Assembly: GCA_003427395.1 (NCBI GenBank)
Contig: BFEA01000149.1
Span: 330,411 to 370,029 of the forward strand
Reading direction: 5' to 3'
Source: Chara braunii
Lineage: Eukaryota > Streptophyta > Charophyceae > Charales > Characeae
DNA: 39,619 nt
Shown here: positions 1 to 9,509 of the stretch, piece after piece
Position numbering within the stretch: the first letter of the stretch is position 1
Layout: each line of letters begins with the position of its first letter
Translations under genes and position numbers: made by a program
Notes under the pieces: model-generated
Seen by the model: only the letters and a program-made list of their open reading frames with translations
The model's database searches: none
What the model was told of the DNA's origin: nothing

Positions 1-150
1 CACGCACTCTTTACTCTAGTCAACCATCAGTCAACGTAAGTCACAGACACAGTCGCGCCTAGCGCGGTATACTTAACTTTAAACCAAAACCATTTTCTGC
101 CACTTGCATAAAACAGGGCGGATACCCTTGTAAGGGTATTCGCGCCGACA
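1..150 (+). repeat. Left long inverted repeat
   Basis: This matches the reverse complement of 4855-5005 over its whole length. Shared blocks include ACTTTAAACC (76-85), ATTTTCTGCCA (91-101) and GATACCCTTGTAAGGGTATT (121-140). The inner end carries a hairpin at 118-143 with a 12-bp arm, one mismatch and a GT centre. The match reaches base 1, so the repeat is truncated by the window edge. Confidence 0.75.
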
Positions 151-1121
151 ACGTTGACTTGTGGATAGTGAGATAACAGAAATACTTGCTGGTTGAGGCG
201 CTGCTCGTCCCGTTGAGTGAAGCACCAAGAGACAACCGCAAACTTGAAGACTTACTCGTGGACCGGTACCCTGCCATCCTACTGAGCGAGCTACCGTGAG
301 GAGAGTTGCAAGGTTGCAGACTTACCTAATAATTGGCGCGCTGCTTACCATGCCAGTTGAAGCCGTGGCAGACCAACTATGAGATTGCCAGCCTAGCAAT
401 TTGGCAATGTATTGTGCGTCCTACCGTACGAGGTGGCTAGACGAATGTCGTTAGTTTGTGGGCTTATTGATGGTCATTACACTTGGAGCTGCGGGTGCTA
501 CGAAGTGACTGTGATTGTTGAGAGAGAGGTATTGTTGTGATTTAGAAAGTGGACAGAAAGTCAATGGCTGACAGTCTGACTTCAGTTTTACCGAGTTGTT
601 GCGTATTCTGACTGCCATTGCGGGACCCTCAGGAGATTTGAAGATATCAAGGCCCTCTCTCGCGAGTCTGAGCACACCTCCCTTGGATCTGAGAGACTCA
701 ATGCTTCTCTTTCTGATTTGTGACTCTAAGTCTAGTCTATTGGTTATGAGAGGAAGGCGGCAGGCGGGATTGCAACCCGTAGGACTGCATCAAGACTCTG
801 TGGGGAGTCTGCCCACCAATTGCGGGAGCTATGCCTGAACCTAAGCTAGGTTCTGGAGGCAGGGAACTATCATGAATACCTCCTTTTGATTGTATGAACC
901 CACTATTGCCCTGTTTGACTTTCTCCCCTTAGTTTGACTATTGTATGCATGTATTCCCATATGACTTTGATTATTTTCAGGACCTAATCAGACTGAATAG
1001 AAGGAATGCGTGTATAAAGTTTAAGTATGTTCTTTATTTTTGACTGAAAGCAGACTAAGGGATGAACTGGGGGATGGTGGGAGGAAGACAATTTGCATGT
1101 GTTTGACCGGGTCAACCAAAA

Positions 1122-1884
1122 GTTGGGCTTTGTTTCTAAGCAGAATGACTCAGTGTTATGTTTTATTGGCTGATTTATGAAGAACCGGACATTATTTCTA
1201 AGCAGAATGATCTCGATGCTGTATTTATTTTTGAGGGTTTACTTGACTAATTTTTTAGATAAAGCGTTGTTTCTAAGTAGAATGGGTTGGTCTGTCTTTT
1301 TCTTTTGGGGTTTCTAACTGAAGTTGGCCTGAGGGATCCAACTCCATGTCTTAAGTGATTTAAGATGAGTTGAATATTATTTCTAAGCAGAATGGTTAAA
1401 CTCCCTCTTTTATTTTTGATGGAAATTTTTTTGTGGAAGGCTAAACATTGTAACTAAGTAGAATGGTTTAGCCTGAAGCCACGCACATAAGTGTAAACTA
1501 AGTATAACAGGAAATACTTTATCTATATTTGGATGTGAACTGGCAGCTGAACATTGTTTCTAAGCAGAATGGTCCAACATTAAGCCATATCACTAAGAAG
1601 AGAAGAGAAAATACAGAAAATAACTGAAAAGTAATTTGCACAAGCTGAGCATTGTTTCTAAGCAGAATGACTCAGTCCTCTGCCCATATTTTCCTTCTTT
1701 GAGAACAAGTCAAAAAAATATTAAACTTTGGATATTAAACAGTTCAGGGCGACTAGACATTGTTTCTAAGAATAATTGTCTAGTCATAGACCCAAGGAAG
1801 AGAATAGTAGTTGTGCAACCTGTTCGTATATATCGAAAGGCATGTTAGGCATTGTTTTTAAGCAGAATGGTCTAGCACCATGCC
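1122..1884 (+). repeat. Array of about nine hairpins with a shared loop, copy 1
   Basis: Nine segments carry the loop core GTTTCTAAGCAG or a close variant, flanked by ATT and AAT. Each is bracketed by its own different complementary arms. The clearest stems are AGGCTAAAC/GTTTAGCCT (1438-1446 with 1466-1474), CTGAG/CTCAG (1645-1649 with 1671-1675) and GACTAGACA/TGTCTAGTC (1751-1759 with 1777-1785). The last has an outer helix GGCATG/CATGCC (1839-1844 with 1879-1884) around TAGGC/GTCTA. GAGTTGAAT/GTTAAACTC near 1367-1402 has one mismatch. Stems at about 1124, 1186 and 1546 are weaker and use G-T pairs or mismatches. Spacing is irregular, about 60-110 bases. Function unknown. Confidence 0.8.
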
Positions 1885-2157
1885 ATATATAAACTGGGAA
1901 TAAGGGATAAATCATCTAAGGTTTTAATAAACTATCTTTTGTGAATTGATTTGGGAATAAGTGAGAGTACTTACCATTGTGGTTTGACTTTGCATGTGGA
2001 TAAGTAAGATCTCTACTTAGTCTGAGTTTCAGTTTGACAGGTAATTGTTTTAGTTGCTCGCCACGTACTAGAGTTATATGAGTTAGTTCAATTTCTGCAT
2101 TTTATGAGCTAACTTGTTATTTAAGTCAATTCTCGCATTTTCTTGGATTATTTATTA

Positions 2158-2760
2158 TACTTCGCTTGTATAAATCTTGGTAAGTTACTTTCTTTACTGG
2201 AAGTGCTGCCGGAATTTCTACAACACCAAAGAGTTAGTCAAATATGACTTTCAAAAGTTTAAGTTTCTGTTTAAGTTTATGTATGACTTATTAAGAATCT
2301 GAAAAATCTTCTCTTCTAGGGGAAGTGTTGTCCAAAGTTTTACTAATTCGGGGAATTGGACAAAATTTGACTTTGGAAAGTCAGAATTATTTTCAGATTC
2401 TGTATTTAGTTTTGTATAAATTTTGGAAAGTTGTTTCTTCTGCGGGAAGCGCTACCGAAATTTCTACAAATCTAAGGAGTCAGTTAAATTTTGTCTTGAT
2501 AGAATTCAAGTCTTATGTTTGATTTCATATCTGAGTCAGTATAAATTTGAGAAGTCTACTTCTCTAAAGGACATGCTGCCCAATTTTTTTATAAATTCAA
2601 GAAGTTAGACAAAATTTGACTTTCAAGAGTTATAAATTATTTTAATTTTCATATTGAAGTTAGTATAAATTCGAAAAAGGTATTTTTCCTACGGGAAGCG
2701 TTGCCAAAATTTTCTTAGTTTAAAGGAAATGGGTTATATTTCGACAGGTGGCGATTCTGA
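2158..2760 (+). repeat. Five degenerate ~124-bp tandem repeats, copy 1
   Basis: Units start near 2158, 2284, 2413, 2537 and 2660. The shared pattern is GTATAAATnTTGnAAAGT, then a GGGAAGCGCTGCC-like block, then an AATTTCTACAAAT-like block, then GAGTTAGTCAAAATTTGACTT-like sequence. The same run appears at about 9510-10105 and, shorter, at 26550-26890 in reverse. The units diverge too far from one another to be a young satellite. Confidence 0.75.
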
Positions 2761-2971
2761 CGATCCACCTTGAATAAGGGAGATTCTGCCACAAGTCCAC
2801 CTTTTTTTGGGCACTGGCTTAGAGGTGGGTTTGGACTTAGTTAGCAGGTGAATCTTAACCGAGAGTGTGCTATGAAGATTTATTCCCCATACATTGATAG
2901 TTAGCATTGGACATTGACCTGTCATTTGTCACAAATCCTCTTGATCGTTTCGATTGGACTAGATTCAGTTT

Positions 2972-3030
2972 GATCCCACGAGGATCATCTTATATTATCA
3001 CTGATAACAGGTCGGTTGCCGATTCGTCGG
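2972..3030 (+). repeat. Cluster of three short conserved hairpins, copy 1
   Basis: In order these are GATCC/GGATC (2972-2976 with 2982-2986), TTATC/GATAA (2995-2999 with 3003-3007) and CCGA-TTCG-TCGG (3019-3030, a TTCG tetraloop shape). The same three occur in copy 2 at 10332-10390 with almost no change, although flanking sequence has diverged. Copy 3 keeps the first two in reverse around 26345-26405 with altered loops. Confidence 0.7.
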
Positions 3031-3327
3031 TTTGCGATTCAACTCCAATTCACTTTTGCCAACTCAACCTAAGGGTTTTAACCCTATGGTTTGAATTGTT
3101 TCATTTGGATTTTCACCTGGACCTTATTGAATGGTCATTTAACAAAGATATTAAGTGTTTTATTTATGGAAGGTTGGACAAAGGTTGGGGCTTGTACGGC
3201 TAAAGCGAGGGTTGTGGGCGCAGAGAATGGTTGAAGTTGACCCCGTGTAATGCATAAACTTTGGTTGAATTTTTGATGCGATTGCATGTATGTTTGTGGC
3301 TCGGACTTTGTATTTAACTGCATGCTA

Positions 3328-3328
<1 letters not shown>

Positions 3329-3373
<45 letters not shown>

Positions 3374-3415
3374 CGTCAAATAGAACTGCCCGGTAAACCG
3401 TATATATATATATAT
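3329..3415. repeat. CA17 and TA microsatellites with an embedded retrozyme fragment
   Basis: A (CA)17 run (3329-3362) passes into TA repeats. Then comes a 31-bp unique piece (3371-3401), then TA repeats to 3415. The unique piece is the exact reverse complement of 39073-39103 in the hammerhead array. Copy 2 of the surrounding repeat lacks the whole stretch (near 10690-10700), so it was gained in copy 1. Confidence 0.85.
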
Positions 3416-3504
3416 GGCTGAGAGGAGCCCCGCTGTGGTTATGAGAAGTGATCGTCCCATATTAATAACCCTTATATATAAATATACATGTGTCTTGAGT
3501 GTTC

Positions 3505-4529
3505 GCGCAACGTATTACGACCCTGCATAAAGATTAAATAAATTACGCCTTGAGAGAAAAGGGAGATCCCCTTTTTACTTTTGTTTTTTATAATTATTAT
3601 GGCTGGACGTTGTAGTCCGTGACAACCATCAAAGTCAAACCCTTTGAACTCTCTCCAGACCCTTGATGATGGAGCTGGTCTCCGGGGCAATAAGAGACGA
3701 TTGTCACCACAGGTATGAACCTGTGTACCACCCACTCTCCGCAGGGAGCAGAAGAAGGTGTGGTTCTCAACTGCACTTGGCAGTTGTTTAGCGTCGGGAG
3801 ATTAACCACTCAAGGCGAGTGGCAGCCGACACTTGAGTGTCAAACGCGACCTTCGAGACCATCGAGGATCGCATGATTATGGGTACTACATAGTATTCCA
3901 CCGTAGCGACTGCTTGCGTACGTTTGCATTGTTAGTCGATATGAGAAGGCCCTGCGTCCGCGCGGTTTTATACTAAGTCCCGATCGCGTCGTGTAACCAA
4001 TTTTTGTATCAAAAGGTTATGGGTTGGTCGCTGGAGGGACTAGGATTGGTTGTATTATTTTGTTTTTTCTTGTTTTGTGTGTGTTTTTAAATTTTATGTT
4101 TTGGCATGGTGTAACGCGTGATGAGTGGGATGCGTCCTAGTCGACCGACGACGAGTCGCGTTTGAAACTTCAACCCCCTAAATCGTTGGTTCATGTGAGT
4201 GTTCAATAGAGGCGTGAGACCACGCGTACCCCCTATGCTACAACGTACGAGAAACGCCCTCGGCTGACCCACCTCTGTGATTCCAACTGTTTACTTTTGT
4301 ATTGTGGACCGGTAGCTCGACGGGGATACGCCCACTGAAGGGAGGTGACAACTCCCACAGGTGGAGGTAAGTTGTACCTCTTGTAGGCCCTATCCTGTCG
4401 TAGGGGCTAGCGAGAGGTATGGCTGGCGCACTCGGCCGAAGCGGTTGCGGAAGCTCCATTTGTATCGTGGAATGACCAACTTGTGTGTTACACGGCTGGG
4501 AGGGTCCCGCCCAGCGCGGGACCGATGCG
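3505..4529 (+). repeat. 1.0-kb hairpin-rich repeat module, copy 1
   Basis: It is homologous to 15995-17001 (+), to 24989-26000 (reverse), and in its distal half to 10816-11320 (reverse). It contains exact hairpins CACAGGT/ACCTGTG (3708-3725) and CAACTGC/GCAGTTG (3768-3786). It ends with GGTCCCGC/GCGGGACC (4503-4523), followed by the shared terminus GATGC. Frames are short and not conserved between copies. A helitron-like 3' hairpin was considered, but no CTRR terminus follows. In copies 1 and 3 it directly follows the 3.3-kb module, so the two may form one 4.3-kb element. Confidence 0.7.
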
Positions 4530-4854
4530 TTCAATACTGCCCTCCCGTCACAAACCTACCTCCTACCCTTGCAAACCGTGATCCCCCATGGCGCCTCCTC
4601 TTAGTAAAAAAACTTGCTCCTTTCTCCTCGTACCCCTCTCACACGCCCTCACACTATTCCTCCTCTTCGACCAAAACGCAACATCGCAGGATGACATCTT
4701 TCATGTTCCTCCACGTAGTGCCCAATAAACTTCGTCTAACCACTCCCCTCCACCCCGACACCCATCCTCCACTCGCCTGGTAATGGTAGTCACCTTCTCA
4801 CCCTCCCTACCATGTTGTCGCCCTCCTGCAGAAAACCTCTATCCACCATGCTGT
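4530..4854. other. Pyrimidine-rich spacer without recognisable feature
   Basis: This is C- and T-rich sequence between the end of the 1.0-kb module and the right inverted repeat. The open frame crossing it (from 4361) begins inside the repeat module and has no recognisable protein character. Confidence 0.6.
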
Positions 4855-5005
4855 CAGTGCGAATACCCTTACAAGGGTATCCACCCTGGTTTTAACAAAT
4901 GGCAGAAAATAGGTGGTTTAAAGTTTGAGTACATCTCGCAGGATGCGTTTGGGTGTGATTATTTGCGCTGACTGAATGATTGACTAAAGTAGAAAGTGTG
5001 TGAGC
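4855..5005 (-). repeat. Right long inverted repeat
   Basis: This is the partner of 1-150 in reverse orientation. It begins on its inner side with the same palindrome (4859-4884, arms around ACCCTT/AAGGGT). It continues through the TTTAAAGT block and the TGACTAAAGTAG block, which matches the left arm close to base 1. Many single-base differences show that the two arms are old. Confidence 0.75.
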
Positions 5006-5247
5006 GAGCAGGCTTAAGGCGCGCGTGATCTCTTCTCTTGATTGATGACTGAAAAACCGGCGTGATTACCGACGAAATGTTTGTTTTTGATTTAAACGAG
5101 GATTAAATGATATTTTATTTTTGATTGATACGTTTGACTGCGGTGTGTGCGTTCGTATGGAGGACGACAACGACGACAATGTGATTTTGGAGCATTTAAA
5201 TAGATCGCGCGTCGCGCAAAAACCGCTCATATAGGTGTCCGCTAGTA

Positions 5248-5312
5248 CTAGGCTTAGCCTTGGGCCTAACACAATTGGTTACGGTGTCGGACTTTCAACA
5301 GGGAGAATCAGG
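5248..5312 (+). other. tRNA-like (possible SINE head) sequence
   Basis: The stretch AATTGGTTACGGTGTCGGACT resembles a tRNA D arm followed by an anticodon stem (A-box-like). GGATCGAGGCC, about 35 bases on, resembles the B box GGTTCGANNCC with two changes. No acceptor stem or full cloverleaf forms, so it is not a working tRNA gene. It is best read as a degenerate tRNA-derived head. No tail or second copy was found in the window. Confidence 0.35.
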
Positions 5313-5639
5313 GATCGAGGCCAGCGGACAACGACACTGAAATATCGGATCGACAAGAAGGGAATCAAGGGGTTGAGGGTCCGGCGAGGCTACCCCCATG
5401 ATTTTGCAGTCTAGAAGGTTGCACGGCGGGGCCAAAACGGTATTAGTAAAGACCGTTTTTTTTTTCTCTCGCCGTGCGATTTTCGTTTCAAGCCGTGATG
5501 ATTATTTTATTATTGTGATTATTATTATTATTGTCTTGACCGAACGTACGACAAATTTTTGGAGCTATTCGGATCTCAGCGTATTTAGGGTGTTGGTGAA
5601 AAATTCCTATGCACCGCCTATTTTGAAAAACGAACCATA

Positions 5640-6360
5640 GAGGTCAACACATTTAAAGGTGGCAGGGCCGTTGAGGAAGTACAGTCTGTCCGCGCCATCT
5701 ATCGTAAGAGGGTTGAGTGTGAGTGCGCAAGTAATACGGGGTGCAAGGGCAGTTCAGATAGACCTTCTCCGTAATACGGGCGTCAATACCCTCATTGGGA
5801 TATTTGCCACTGCCACCGAGGTCTGCATCGGGACACGCTTCACCTAGGCATAGTCGGCAGGGGTGTTAGCATACCCGGCGCCTCCCCAATTCGGAGTTGG
5901 TCAAGTGGTCAAACACAGATCGGGTGCTGCAATGCCGACCGATCAGCAGTGGTCGTCTCGGCAAGTAACTTGTTACGAGCTTGTGGTGGATTTCGGCTAC
6001 CGTGGTCACTATCGTGATGTCTGTATCAGGCCACAACCCGCGGTACTATCTGGGCTAGCAGTACCCTCGAGTGCACAAGGCAATATGATGGAAGGCCTAG
6101 CAACACCGTTGAGTTAATCGTTGTCGGACAGGGCATAGGGGCAGAGGGATGATCGAACTACCTAGTAGTTGGCAGTGTGTGAGATCACCCCGACAATATT
6201 CGGACCGGACTGCGATTGGTGCAGAGGAAAGTTGTGGTCGGATTCTGCGTTAGTAGTAGACGAGGCAAGGAAGAGCGTCGGGTGTGTGCAAGGGAAGAAT
6301 AGCGCAGCGAGAGTGAGCGAGGGCTATGGTAGAAGCAAGAGGAGGTGCTAAGGAAGTGAA
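5640..6360 (+). pseudogene. Decayed gag-like coding remnant with a zinc-knuckle-like motif
   Basis: Three short frames (5659-5847, 5863-6117 and 6169-6351) follow one another, broken by stops. The middle frame contains a CYEL...GHYRDVC sequence matching the spacing of a degenerate CCHC zinc knuckle, in which the second cysteine is lost. Such knuckles bind RNA in retroelement Gag proteins. A C-terminal run rich in Arg, Ser and Lys (about 6260-6350) would fit a nucleocapsid tail. No protease or reverse transcriptase follows in 6360-7690. Assignment rests on one imperfect motif. Chance open frames in a G-rich region are the alternative. Confidence 0.35.
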
Positions 6361-7690
6361 AACGTAATAGCGTGCTCGATAGTCGATAGAATAAGGCGGG
6401 GAAAGGGACAACTCTGAGGTTTAGTATCGGGCGAACACGAGTTCGAGGATAGCATTAGCAGAGAGTTAGTAGGTTAGGAGGTTAATAGAGGATGACGTGC
6501 ACGAAGATGACGAAGAAGAGGGATATGGCGGGAGTGAGAAGTAAAGTGTTTTACCCGATTCTCTACGAAATCGAGTGAAAGTAAAACGGTGAGTTGGGGT
6601 TTTCGTACATTGCGAGTCGAAAAATGATGTTAGTATCGAGGAAAAAACAATGTAATAGGAGTTAAAAGAGAAAAATGCTGCGTAGAAAAGACCAAAGGAA
6701 TAAGAGGGAAGAAATTGGAAATTGAGGTATTCAGCGACTTCTCGACCGAATTGGGTGGACGAAGATGCTAAGTAGAGACTGTGGGTCGACCCGAGTTCAT
6801 TTTTGGCGCAAGATTTTTGAATCTGGGTGGCGGCTCTACCGATGTAAGAGTCGGGCGCAGCATGGGAGAGAAACTTTGAAAACAACAATGTATTTTGTCG
6901 TGTTCCCGTGTTTTTATGAGAGATACATTCTCTTCTGAAGGAAACGGGCGGGACGCGACTCTGTCCTAAAAAAGTTTGATTATAGAGGGGTGTGTGTGTT
7001 AGTGCTCTGACGGATGGACAAGAGAAAAGCGGCAACACAACCAAGGGGTGAACAATAGCGGACTGAGTAGGGAAGAGGAGAAAAACGTACCTGGCTTTCG
7101 TCTCGAAGAGGATTCACTTTCAATTGGTACAACTATGGAGTAAAGGAGTGAGGCAGGTAGTCGTAGATTTCAGGCCATTTCTGCAGCTTTCTCCTCTGTA
7201 GCATTGCCACTTTCGTCTTCGTATCACGTGTTTTGGCCACCCTGCTATCGGCTTCATGGGGTCGCAGTCATCGAGCACTGAAGGTTCCGATGGTGCTTGT
7301 TGTTTTTGGACACTGGCGATTTCTCGTGTAAGCGGTTGTTACCTATACCATTTGACCGATCCTTAGTGAACCTACGAGAGCACAAAGATAGGCACACTAA
7401 GGGAGATTACCGTGAGGGAGCAGGCGATCGGAGCTCAACTAGCCAGAGGTCGAGGGGAGAGGATACATTTTTGTTCACAGCTTAGCAGGGGGGGATTCGT
7501 CGAAACCTTGCGTTTGCGTGGGCCGCGCGTGGATACACATACTGAAACAAATAAGAGAGTGAAGAGCCCATTACACTGACCGATTGAACCACACGACCTG
7601 AAAAGCTTTGGACACGATTAATCTTCCTTTTTGTTATAGACTCACTCTCAAGCTACCCGATAAACGGCCGTAATAGCAGTTGAAAGGTAG
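6361..7690. other. Purine-rich region with no assignable gene
   Basis: The + strand is strongly purine-rich. This opens a 192-codon frame on the minus strand (6466-7044) full of Ser, Phe, Thr and Tyr, with no recognisable domain. It looks like an effect of composition. Nothing else could be identified before the second 3.3-kb module begins. Confidence 0.5.
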
Positions 7691-8511
7691 GAGGCTTGTT
7701 TGCGGGTCAGCGTGTTGCTCGTCCTGTTGGTCAAAGCGGTAGCAAGCCAACGGTGAGGTGCAGACTTGGCCGCTGATGCAGTGCACCGATTCGCCCTACT
7801 GAACGAAGTGGTTGGAGGAAAGTCACAAGCTTGCAGACTTACCTGTGGTCAAAGCACTTCGGGTTACGAGCCCTGCGGAGAAACGGACTCGTTGAAGGAA
7901 TCTATCGCTGCAAAATGAAGGATCGTTAGAGAATCAACGAAGGGCAGTTTGATTTCAGTTTGACCAGGTTGCTGCGGATTTCGGCCACCATTTTGGGGCC
8001 CTTAGGGGATTGGAGATTATGAGGCCCTCTCCTGCGAGTTGAGTTTGTCCCTCTCCTGTATCTCGAGAGTCTGAAACCCCTCCTTTTGCCCTTCTTACTC
8101 TTAAGTTTAATCCTGTTCAGAGAGGAAGACGGCATGCGGGATTGCAACTCGTAGGACCGCAGCAAGACTCTGTGGGGAGTCTGCCCACCAATTGCGGAAG
8201 CTCTGCTTGAACTCGGGAGGAGTTCTGGAGGCAGTAAACTGAGAAGAAATCTTCATCTCCCCTCTACAAACCCTGTTATAAGCCTAATTTGTACTTCGTG
8301 CTACAACCTGACTGAGTATACTGTCTGTATCTTATATTTCACTTGTGTTTGACTTTCAGGACCCAAACGAGATGCAAGTAAAATGAATGTTTGTGTAAGC
8401 TCAATTTATTTTTGTTGTTTGACTGAAAGCAGATTGTGAAAAAGGTTTTGCATCGAGGGGAAAGGAGAGAGGAAAGTGGTCTTGCATGAGTTTGACTAGG
8501 TCAAACGAAGG

Positions 8512-9237
8512 CTGGGCAAGTTTCCATAAGTTTTGAGGGCCTAGTGCTATGTTTAATTTTGATTGCCTGAAGGACTAGAAAGGTTTCCATAAGTTTGGAT
8601 GGTATGAAGGGCTCTAACTTCCGAGGGTTGTTTGTGATTGACTTTTTCAGGAACCAAACAAACTTTCATAAGTTTGGATTGTTCAACTTGTTTCATTTGG
8701 GTTTTCGTATATTTTATTGGTTTCTGAAAAGAGTCGGGCATGTTCCATAAGTTTGGATGACTCTAACTCTTCTTGTTTGTTTTGAGGGGAGATCAGACAA
8801 AGGACTGGACAGGTTTCCATAAGTTTGGATGGTCTAGTCTGGAGCCACACATATGCTGGAACCAGAAGGGTAAATTTGTCTATATCCTTATATTATTTTA
8901 CTTATGAACAGGCTAATCAGACATGTTTTCATAAGTTTGGATGGTCTAACTATAACGTATCCCAAACTGAAGAAAATATGAATTAAGAGAACTTGTGGAA
9001 GAAAGGGCAGGCTGAACTTTGATCTAAGTTGAACGGTTCAGTCATATGTTATCTTAAAAAATTAAGTGCAGATAATTATATATAACTGGGATATTTTAAA
9101 CAGTTAAGGGCGATTAGTTTCGACAACCTAGTCATATGCCCAAGCAAGAAAAAAATTGTAGTGCTCTGTGTTTGTGTGCATCCAAAGGCTGAGCTAGACA
9201 GGTTTCCATAAGTTTGGGTGGTCTAGCTTTACGCCTT
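8512..9237 (+). repeat. Array of about nine hairpins, copy 2
   Basis: The loop here is TTTCCATAAGTTTGG, homogenised through most of the array and different from copy 1 apart from the common GTTT...TAAG core. Stems include CTGGGC/GCCTAG (8512-8517 with 8539-8544), GAGTC/GACTC (8731-8735 with 8759-8763) and GACTGGAC/GTCTAGTC (8803-8810 with 8832-8839). Others are CTGAAC/GTTCAG (9012-9017 with 9036-9041) and GATTAG/CTAGTC (9112-9117 with 9128-9133). The last, AGCTAGAC/GTCTAGCT (9192-9199 with 9221-9228), has an outer helix AAGGC/GCCTT (9185-9189 with 9233-9237). The units near 8575, 8650 and 8915 are weaker. Confidence 0.8.
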
Positions 9238-9509
9238 GTGTAAGTTGGGTATAAGAGACAAATCATTGAAAGACTATGAACTATTGTTTCACAAAATTGT
9301 TTTTGGGTTGGTGAGAGTACTTATCAATGTGGTTTGGCCTTGCATGTGACTGAGTGAAATCACTAGCTCGTTTGATTTTCAGTTTGATAGGTGGTTGCTT
9401 TAGAGGCTCGCCACGTGCTGGAGCTATAAGAGTTAGTTCAATTTAATCATTTTATGAGCTAACATTTTTTTACTTAGGTTAATTCTCGCGTTTTCTGAGA
9501 TCATTTGTT

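Larger units (their letters stand above)
195..3500 (+). repeat. 3.3-kb non-coding repeat module, copy 1
   Basis: The module is homologous along its length to 7700-10800 and, in reverse, to 26000-28960. The order of parts is the same in all three. First comes a 5' block containing GACTC-GAGTC and GCGGGATTGCAACCCG-type hairpins (about 560-860), then an array of hairpins (1122-1884). ~124-bp tandem repeats (2158-2760), a cluster of short conserved hairpins (2972-3030) and a distal block follow. Open frames inside are short and not conserved between copies, so I treat it as non-coding. It is too long for a SINE. It could be the internal part of a LARD-type retrotransposon derivative, a foldback interior or a structured long RNA. 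Confidence 0.75.
1..5005 (+). mobile_element. Large non-autonomous foldback-like element (copy 1 of the hairpin-rich repeat)
   Basis: The first ~150 bases and the reverse complement of 4855-5005 align at roughly three-quarters identity by eye. Between them lie one 3.3-kb and one 1.0-kb non-coding repeat module, both found again elsewhere in the window. No transposase or other long open frame is present, so mobility, if any, would need enzymes from elsewhere. The left inverted repeat still matches at base 1, so the element probably starts outside the window, and no target-site duplication can be read. The structure (long inverted repeats, non-coding hairpin-rich interior) is seen directly. Calling it a foldback transposon is inference; an inverted duplication flanking unrelated repeats is the alternative. 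Confidence 0.55.

Noticed and set aside
596-838. Possible conserved protein in the 5' block of the 3.3-kb module
   Set aside because: The matching frames in copies 2 and 3 are interrupted by stops and frame-breaking indels. Nucleotide hairpins are kept better than any reading frame.
1122-1884. CRISPR array
   Set aside because: Regularly recurring ~20-base motifs were noted, but the window is eukaryotic, spacing is irregular, and the repeats are hairpin units with variable stems. No cas genes are present.
4503-4529. Helitron 3' end
   Set aside because: A GC-rich hairpin near the terminus fits, but no CTRR end, no 5' TC and no Rep/helicase coding sequence were found.
4361-4783. 140-codon plus-strand frame
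   Set aside because: It starts inside the 1.0-kb repeat module. The equivalent frames in the other module copies are closed, and the product is low-complexity Pro/Ser/Thr text.
5248-5312. Functional tRNA gene
   Set aside because: No acceptor stem or complete cloverleaf forms and the B box has two changes, so only a tRNA-like remnant is claimed.
6466-7044. 192-codon minus-strand frame
   Set aside because: It is opposite a purine-rich strand, which suppresses stops. The Ser/Phe/Tyr-rich product has no domain and shows no conservation in the window.
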